Source: Fidelibacterota bacterium
GTDB taxonomy: Bacteria; Fidelibacterota; UBA2242
Assembly: GCA_023229045.1 (NCBI GenBank)
Contig: JALOAB010000055.1
Location: 1 to 10,699, forward strand
DNA length: 10,699 bases
Direction: 5' to 3'
Within the stretch, counting starts at the first letter, position 1. Every line of letters starts with the position of its first letter. Under the pieces are notes generated by a model. That model saw only the letters and a program-made list of their open reading frames with translations. It searched no databases and was not told where the DNA came from. The translations under genes were made by a program, and so were the position numbers. This document shows, piece by piece, positions 7,301 through 10,699 of the stretch.

Positions 7301-7719
7301 TTTTCAAGTCTGTTCTGATCACCGGCATTGTTGCTCTTGCCGCGTTTATGCTTAAAAATCTGATTAAGAATGACTTTCTGCGAATCCTGACGCTGATCGT
7401 TATAACTGCAATTTTTCTGCCGGACAATTATCTGGCTTTATCCACCTACCTGACTGTTTATTTACAATTTATTTTACCTTTAATCTGGCTTTTCTTCTGC
7501 TTAAAATATTTCATCAGTCCGAATCCCCCGGCTTATCTTTATACTGCCATCGGATATTTCCTCGTCATTCAAATAAACAATTTGTTGACATTTGGTTCTC
7601 CGAGCGGGCGATTTGCGGCAGTACTATTGATCATAGTCGGATCTCTTATTATCCTAAAACTTGTCACTGAAAAGCAGGAAATCACTCTAAGATATTTGAT
7701 AAAACGCTATCTGAAATAA
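4348..7719 (+). CDS. Duplicated CPBP (Rce1/CAAX-type) intramembrane metalloprotease fused to a pseudoprotease copy
   Basis: This 1123-residue polytopic membrane protein is built from two homologous halves. Half one has TM1 (about 11–28), an extracytoplasmic domain (about 30–235), then about eight TM segments with all three CPBP motifs: EExxxR (E423, E424, R428), WGFAH (H457; the family usually has FxxxH, here W453) and HxxxD (H495, D499). These supply the metal and catalytic residues of glutamate-type intramembrane proteases. Half two repeats TM (about 587–606), ectodomain (about 607–810) and a multi-TM region. It has only a lone EE pair (971–972), no Arg partner, and no histidine from there to the end, so it cannot form the active site. 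PNRTDY (180–185, 752–757) and K(L/I)PE(Q/D)WL (220–226, 795–801) mark the duplication. The ectodomain is perhaps PepSY-like. A TAG in frame at 4327 limits upstream starts; the ATG at 4348 lacks a well-spaced Shine-Dalgarno (AAGGTAGG is about 17 nt away). Substrate unknown. The next gene follows after 19 nt. Confidence 0.9.
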   Translation: MNDHKLTRKDWNLLAICGALLLISILYLNQNYRKAFPAYDLKFNVNRAESRILAEKFLSRQNIDLNCYRHAVIFNYDEISKIFIEKEVDPAEAGQLLSEDFPIWRWSNRWFRPLSREEFKVSLTLDGKITDFEHILPEEAAAASISLEAARQICQEFLITAMQATSDEWEFLEEKTDIKPNRTDYYFTYKKKGVEIFNATYRLEIGVQGDKIGKYREYWKLPEQWLRNYRNMRSLNSTTALTADLFFFLLLVAALIVFIIQLNRRNVHIKTAMWFGIITIILQIASQLNELPIQIYAFDTNQSLGNYYGNYVIQTFLVALLYGLLVAIVAGAGEALYRRAHPDHFALAKVFSPAGLRTKSFLTKSIAGLVLAVVFIAYQTCFYVVANRFGAWAPTEVTYSNVLNTYFPWIFVLLIGFIPAVTEEFSFRLFAIPFIGKIFRSKPLAILVPALIWGFAHANYPNQPFWIRGAEVSLFAIFIGMIFMRFGILTVLVWHYTVDAIYTAVFLVKTGQPYLIVTACLAAGLILLPILYNLISYLRTRRFANSSGLLNNEPLAVTEPEAIPAVEIPTAPESAAYVSYSPRKVRIGLIISAIFCLVLLIPSQRVGEFYNYPIPKNEIKRTAAEYLSQQGVSPEDYKMALGINHNYDPLMGQYVIEHSSLRQLNTTMAQYLPDLIAWEVRFFQANQREEYRIFINPMSNTVVAFDHILDETAAGANLPKSGAQKIAEEFLTLRKINIADFTLVESNSQVLPNRTDYNFIWESRPEHPASIAEARLRLKVAVKGGEIASFATDYKIPEDWLLIQTRHTTIQSVMTGLQIGLLIILIFWVVLCLFKKRQTAFSGWRLIVKIAALITILTLVVSGPNHSGALLGYDTSWSLTNWNFLWILLNILKALAIGLISALVLSAIGFLHPDTAQALRRTVRPQYTRDALIASVMIISGLLAISRLTNIVINQINPALLARYFTISGLEESAFPFFDAVQIIIFKSVLITGIVALAAFMLKNLIKNDFLRILTLIVITAIFLPDNYLALSTYLTVYLQFILPLIWLFFCLKYFISPNPPAYLYTAIGYFLVIQINNLLTFGSPSGRFAAVLLIIVGSLIILKLVTEKQEITLRYLIKRYLK
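4480..6765 (+). repeat. Ectodomain duplication within the CPBP protein (copies about 4480–5043 and 6190–6765)
   Basis: The two ectodomain copies (residues about 45–232 and about 615–806) share the order AEK/EYLS.Q, DHIL-type strand, AA..I..EFL helix, PNRTDY.F and K.PE.WL, at an offset of about 572–575 residues. A 19-nt stretch is identical at 4884–4902 and 6600–6618, over the PNRTDY codons. Elsewhere the copies are strongly diverged. Boundaries are approximate. Confidence 0.8.
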
Positions 7720-7727
7720 AACATACC

Positions 7728-7732
7728 GAGGA
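7728..7732 (+). promoter_or_regulatory. Ribosome binding site of the HD-GYP gene
   Basis: GAGGA at 7728–7732 lies 6 nt before the ATG at 7739, inside the 19-nt gap after the CPBP stop. It supports that start and translational linkage of the two genes. Confidence 0.75.
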
Positions 7733-7738
7733 TTAATA

Positions 7739-9457
7739 ATGATAAATGTACCGGCCGGGGATAAAACCCCTAAGGCATCTTGTGAATTTGAGGACGATCC
7801 GACGCTAAAGGCTGAAATCAACGGCGCCACACCGACGATCCAGCATTATATTGCGGATTTATGTAATAAAATCGATAACCTTTCCAAGATCGGCGCCGCC
7901 CTTTCTGCCGAACACAATCTCCCGATTCTTCTGCAGATGATTCTGGATGAAGCCCGCCGTTTCACCAACGCCGACGGCGGCACACTCTATATGATGAATG
8001 ACGACGGCAAATCGCTCAATTTTGAGATCGTGCAGACCGGTTCGCTCAATATCAAAATGGGTGGCACTTCCGGCAATCCGATCAATTGGTATCCGGTAAA
8101 GCTTTATCTGCCGGATGGTCAACCCAATCATGCGATGGTTTCAGCTCACGTCGGACTGACTGGTGAAATCGTTAATATTCCCGATGTCTACGATGTCGCG
8201 GGATTCGACTTTACCGGGACGCGGGCTTTCGATAAGAAAACCGGCTATCGCTCGAAATCCATGCTGGTCGTCCCGATGCGCAATCATGAGGATGAAATCA
8301 TCGGCGTTCTGCAAATTCTCAACGCCCAGGATCCAGTCACAGGTGAGGTCACCCCCTTCTCAGCCACCGACCAGCGGCTGATAATTTCACTGGCGTCGCA
8401 AGCCGCGGTGGCGATTACCAATACCCGCCTGATCCATGACCTGGAAAATTTGTTCGAATCCTTCATTCAGGTCATCGCCTCCGCTATTGACGAAAAATCA
8501 CCTTATACGGGCGGTCATATCGAACGCGTCGCCGAACTAACCATGCAAATCGCCCAAAAAGTCAATGAAATCAATTATGGCAAATATGCCGATTTCTTCA
8601 TGGACGAGGATAATTTAAAGGAATTGCGGATCGCGGCCTGGATGCATGACATTGGCAAAATAACCACTCCGGAATATGTCGTTGATAAATCGACCAAACT
8701 GGAAACCATCTACGATCGTCTTAATACCGTCCAGGCGAGATTCGAAATCCTCAAACGCGATATTAAAATCAAACTACTCGAAAAATATTCCTCGCCTCAC
8801 AATGGCGCGATTGAGCAGACAGACAGTTTTTTAGCAGATTATGCCCAGAGTATTAAAAGCCTGCGGGATGAGTTCAATTTCATTCAGACGGCAAATATCG
8901 GCGGCGAGTTTATGGCTCCTGATAAACAGGAACACATTCGCCAGATAGGTAATACCGAAATCGAGATCGACGGTCAAAAACAACGGTTATTGACCACCGA
9001 GGAAGTCGAAAACCTGTGTATCCCGCGCGGTACGTTGAGCGATGCTGAGCGCCAGGTCATTAATAATCATGTAGTCGTGACGATCAAAATGCTGGAAAAA
9101 TTGCCCTATCCGAAAAAACTGCGCCGGGTGCCGGAATTTGCCGGAGGTCACCACGAAAAACTGGACGGCACCGGCTATCCCAATCATTTAACGGACGAGC
9201 AACTATCGGTGCAAGCCAAAATCATGGCGCTGGCGGATATTTTCGAAGCCCTGACCGCCCGCGATCGCCCTTATAAAAAAGGTAAAACGCTTTCCGAGGC
9301 TATGAAAATCATGAACTTTATGGCGCGCGACCGACATATTGATCCGGAACTATTTCAAATTTTCATCAAGGAAAAAATCTATCTTGAATATGCTGAAAAA
9401 CACATGGACCCTTCCCAGATCGACGAAGTAACCATCGACTTTTCGGCATCCAAATGA
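7739..9457 (+). CDS. GAF–HD-GYP protein, probable cyclic-dinucleotide phosphodiesterase
   Basis: This 572-residue soluble protein has no signal peptide or membrane segment. An N-terminal region leads into a GAF sensor domain (about 45–225, ending in LASQAAVAITNTRL), which in this family binds a small ligand such as a cyclic nucleotide or chromophore. The HD-GYP domain follows (about 235–545): GGHIERV with H260, MHDIGKI with H303/D304 and K307, H444, HHEKLDGTGYP (H471, H472, with GYP at 479–481) and ALADIFEALTARDRPYKK with D500. These metal-site residues are intact, so hydrolysis of c-di-GMP or a related dinucleotide is expected. The HD and HH motifs are 168 residues apart, far more than the roughly 60 usual, because of a charged, helix-rich insertion at about 315–430. 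I recall a similar insertion in other GAF–HD-GYP proteins, so it is probably a subfamily trait. It is probably co-transcribed with the CPBP gene (19-nt gap) and with the methyltransferase. Which nucleotide it cleaves cannot be read from sequence. Confidence 0.93.
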   Translation: MINVPAGDKTPKASCEFEDDPTLKAEINGATPTIQHYIADLCNKIDNLSKIGAALSAEHNLPILLQMILDEARRFTNADGGTLYMMNDDGKSLNFEIVQTGSLNIKMGGTSGNPINWYPVKLYLPDGQPNHAMVSAHVGLTGEIVNIPDVYDVAGFDFTGTRAFDKKTGYRSKSMLVVPMRNHEDEIIGVLQILNAQDPVTGEVTPFSATDQRLIISLASQAAVAITNTRLIHDLENLFESFIQVIASAIDEKSPYTGGHIERVAELTMQIAQKVNEINYGKYADFFMDEDNLKELRIAAWMHDIGKITTPEYVVDKSTKLETIYDRLNTVQARFEILKRDIKIKLLEKYSSPHNGAIEQTDSFLADYAQSIKSLRDEFNFIQTANIGGEFMAPDKQEHIRQIGNTEIEIDGQKQRLLTTEEVENLCIPRGTLSDAERQVINNHVVVTIKMLEKLPYPKKLRRVPEFAGGHHEKLDGTGYPNHLTDEQLSVQAKIMALADIFEALTARDRPYKKGKTLSEAMKIMNFMARDRHIDPELFQIFIKEKIYLEYAEKHMDPSQIDEVTIDFSASK

Positions 9458-9460
9458 AGC

Positions 9461-9466
9461 AAAGGA
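9461..9466 (+). promoter_or_regulatory. Ribosome binding site supporting a TTG start
   Basis: AAAGGA at 9461–9466 is 10 nt upstream of TTG at 9477. No ATG or GTG in the frame lies near the beginning of the conserved TRAM domain, so this site decides the start of the methyltransferase. Confidence 0.6.
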
Positions 9467-9476
9467 TTTTTTCTGT

Positions 9477-10699
9477 TTGACGGCTTCCTTCAAACGCAAT
9501 CAGGAAATTGAACTGACTATTGACGACCTGGCTTTTGGCGGCCAGGGACTCGCCCGGGTCGATGATTTTATCATCTTTTTTGCGCGTTGCGGTACGCCGG
9601 GTGAACGCGTAAAAGCTAAAATTAAGAAGGTCAAGCAAAATTACGCCGAAGCGCGCATCGTGGACATCCTCGAAAAAAGCCCGCTGGAAATTGCGGCGCC
9701 CTGTCCCTATTTTCGTAACTGTGGTGGATGCCGTTTTCAAAACCTGCCTCACGCACAACAGACTAAATATCTTGAACGACAGATCGACGAATTGTATCGA
9801 CATCTCGGCGGTTTTAGCGATGTTCCAATCAACCCAATCATTCCATCTGACGAAATATTTCGTTATCGCAATAAAATGGAATTTGCCTTTTCCGACAAGC
9901 GCTGGCTATTAAAAGACGACGATATTAGTCGGCCTATAGATTTTGCTCTGGGTTTACGTATCCCGGATAATTATTATAAAGCTATCGATATTGACGATTG
10001 TCTGATTGCGCCTGCGGAGACCGCTAAAATCATTCCGCTGGTTCGCGATTTTGCGCTTCGCAATCAGCTCATACCGTATAATTTAAACAAACATACCGGC
10101 GATTTGCGGCATCTCGTCCTGCGCAAGGGCATTTTGACCGACCAGATTATGATAAATTTCGTGACATCCAGAAATATGCTTCAGATTCTAAAACCTCTGA
10201 CTGATACTTTAATTAAAGAAATACCAAATGTCAGATCAATCGTTAATACCGTTACTCAAAATGTCAGCGGCAAGACGACCGGCGAGGCTATCCACCAGCT
10301 GACCGGAGAGTTATTTATTAATGAACAGATTGGCGATCTGACTTTTAAAATCTCACCGGCGTCCTTTTTCCAGACCAATACCCGGATGGCGGCTAAGCTT
10401 TATGAAATCGTGCGTCAATTTGTCCAACCGCTTGGTCATCAGATCATCTGGGATTTATTTTGCGGCACCGGAAGCATTGGCCTCTACCTGGCGCGCGATT
10501 GCCGCCAAGTAATCGGTCTGGAAATCGTTGCAGATGCCGTTTCCGATGCGCAGGAAAACGCTCGCCTGAACGCCATCGATAATGCAATCTTCCGGGTTGC
10601 GAACCTTGAAAAAGATCTGAACCAGTCCGACTCACTTAAAGAGTTGCCAAATCCGGATATTATTGTAGTCGACCCGCCACGCGGCGGTTTGACACCGCA
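9477..10699 (+). CDS. rlmD: 23S rRNA/tRNA (uracil-5-)-methyltransferase, RlmD/TrmA family (3' end outside window)
   Basis: It transfers a methyl group from S-adenosylmethionine to C5 of a specific uridine in rRNA. The visible 407 residues begin with a TRAM RNA-binding domain (about 5–62, with ELTIDDLAFGGQGLARV). The four ligands of a 4Fe-4S cluster follow in C-x5-C-x2-C plus a distant Cys (C76, C82, C85, C175). The FFQTN motif comes next, and then the Rossmann methyltransferase core: DLFCGTGSIG (326–335) for SAM binding, the acidic GLEIV loop, and DPPRGG starting at D399. The catalytic nucleophile Cys and general-base Glu would lie just past the edge; the family runs to about 430–460 residues. 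The start is TTG at 9477, chosen because it precedes the TRAM domain and has AAAGGA 10 nt upstream; it follows the HD-GYP stop by 19 nt. The cluster cysteines favour RlmD (U1939) or an RlmCD-like enzyme over TrmA, but the exact target uridine is not certain. Confidence 0.93.
   Translation, partial: MTASFKRNQEIELTIDDLAFGGQGLARVDDFIIFFARCGTPGERVKAKIKKVKQNYAEARIVDILEKSPLEIAAPCPYFRNCGGCRFQNLPHAQQTKYLERQIDELYRHLGGFSDVPINPIIPSDEIFRYRNKMEFAFSDKRWLLKDDDISRPIDFALGLRIPDNYYKAIDIDDCLIAPAETAKIIPLVRDFALRNQLIPYNLNKHTGDLRHLVLRKGILTDQIMINFVTSRNMLQILKPLTDTLIKEIPNVRSIVNTVTQNVSGKTTGEAIHQLTGELFINEQIGDLTFKISPASFFQTNTRMAAKLYEIVRQFVQPLGHQIIWDLFCGTGSIGLYLARDCRQVIGLEIVADAVSDAQENARLNAIDNAIFRVANLEKDLNQSDSLKELPNPDIIVVDPPRGGLTP

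Noticed and set aside
9454..9480. ATG overlapping the HD-GYP stop (ATGA) as the start of the methyltransferase
   Set aside because: That frame ends after eight codons (MKQRIFSV) and is not the frame of the TRAM domain; TTG at 9477 is the supported start.

Overview
The window looks like bacterial chromosome from a Gram-negative-type organism, with moderate GC by eye and AT-rich intergenic gaps. A large secreted FG-GAP/VCBS-repeat protein with Ig-like modules, a stand-alone acetate kinase, a GAF–HD-GYP signalling protein and a 4Fe-4S-type RNA m5U methyltransferase would fit an environmental lineage of the FCB/Zixibacteria/KSB1 kind. That placement is an impression from gene style, not something the sequence proves. 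There is no tRNA, rRNA, CRISPR array, transposase or other mobile element.

Layout. (1) 1–2198, minus strand: the N-terminal 732 residues of an exported protein, running off the left edge. It has a signal peptide, about five FG-GAP-like calcium-loop repeats, an acidic linker and Ig/cadherin-like modules. (2) 2199–2663: a divergent AT-rich intergenic region. It holds a good candidate promoter for the secreted protein, overlapped by an inverted repeat, and a weaker candidate for ackA. (3) 2664–3869, plus strand: complete acetate kinase with all its catalytic residues. (4) 3870–4347: a sigma70-like promoter with an ideal Shine-Dalgarno sequence, then a 75-residue, very basic protein made of two 28-residue repeats, then a strong intrinsic terminator. 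This is a compact single-gene unit built for high expression. (5) 4348 to the right edge, plus strand: a closely spaced run of three genes. The first is a 1123-residue membrane protein made by tandem duplication of an ectodomain plus CPBP/Rce1-type protease module. The second is a GAF–HD-GYP probable cyclic-dinucleotide phosphodiesterase. The third is an RlmD/TrmA-family methyltransferase that starts at TTG and runs off the right edge.

Most of the content is ordinary housekeeping and signalling. Two items stand out. The CPBP protein keeps all its active-site motifs in the first half, while the second half has lost them, with no histidine at all in its last ~150 residues; it looks like a protease fused to its own pseudoprotease copy. 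The other is the small two-repeat basic protein, whose expression signals are far stronger than those of its neighbours and whose function I cannot name. No defence system or other large undescribed system is evident.
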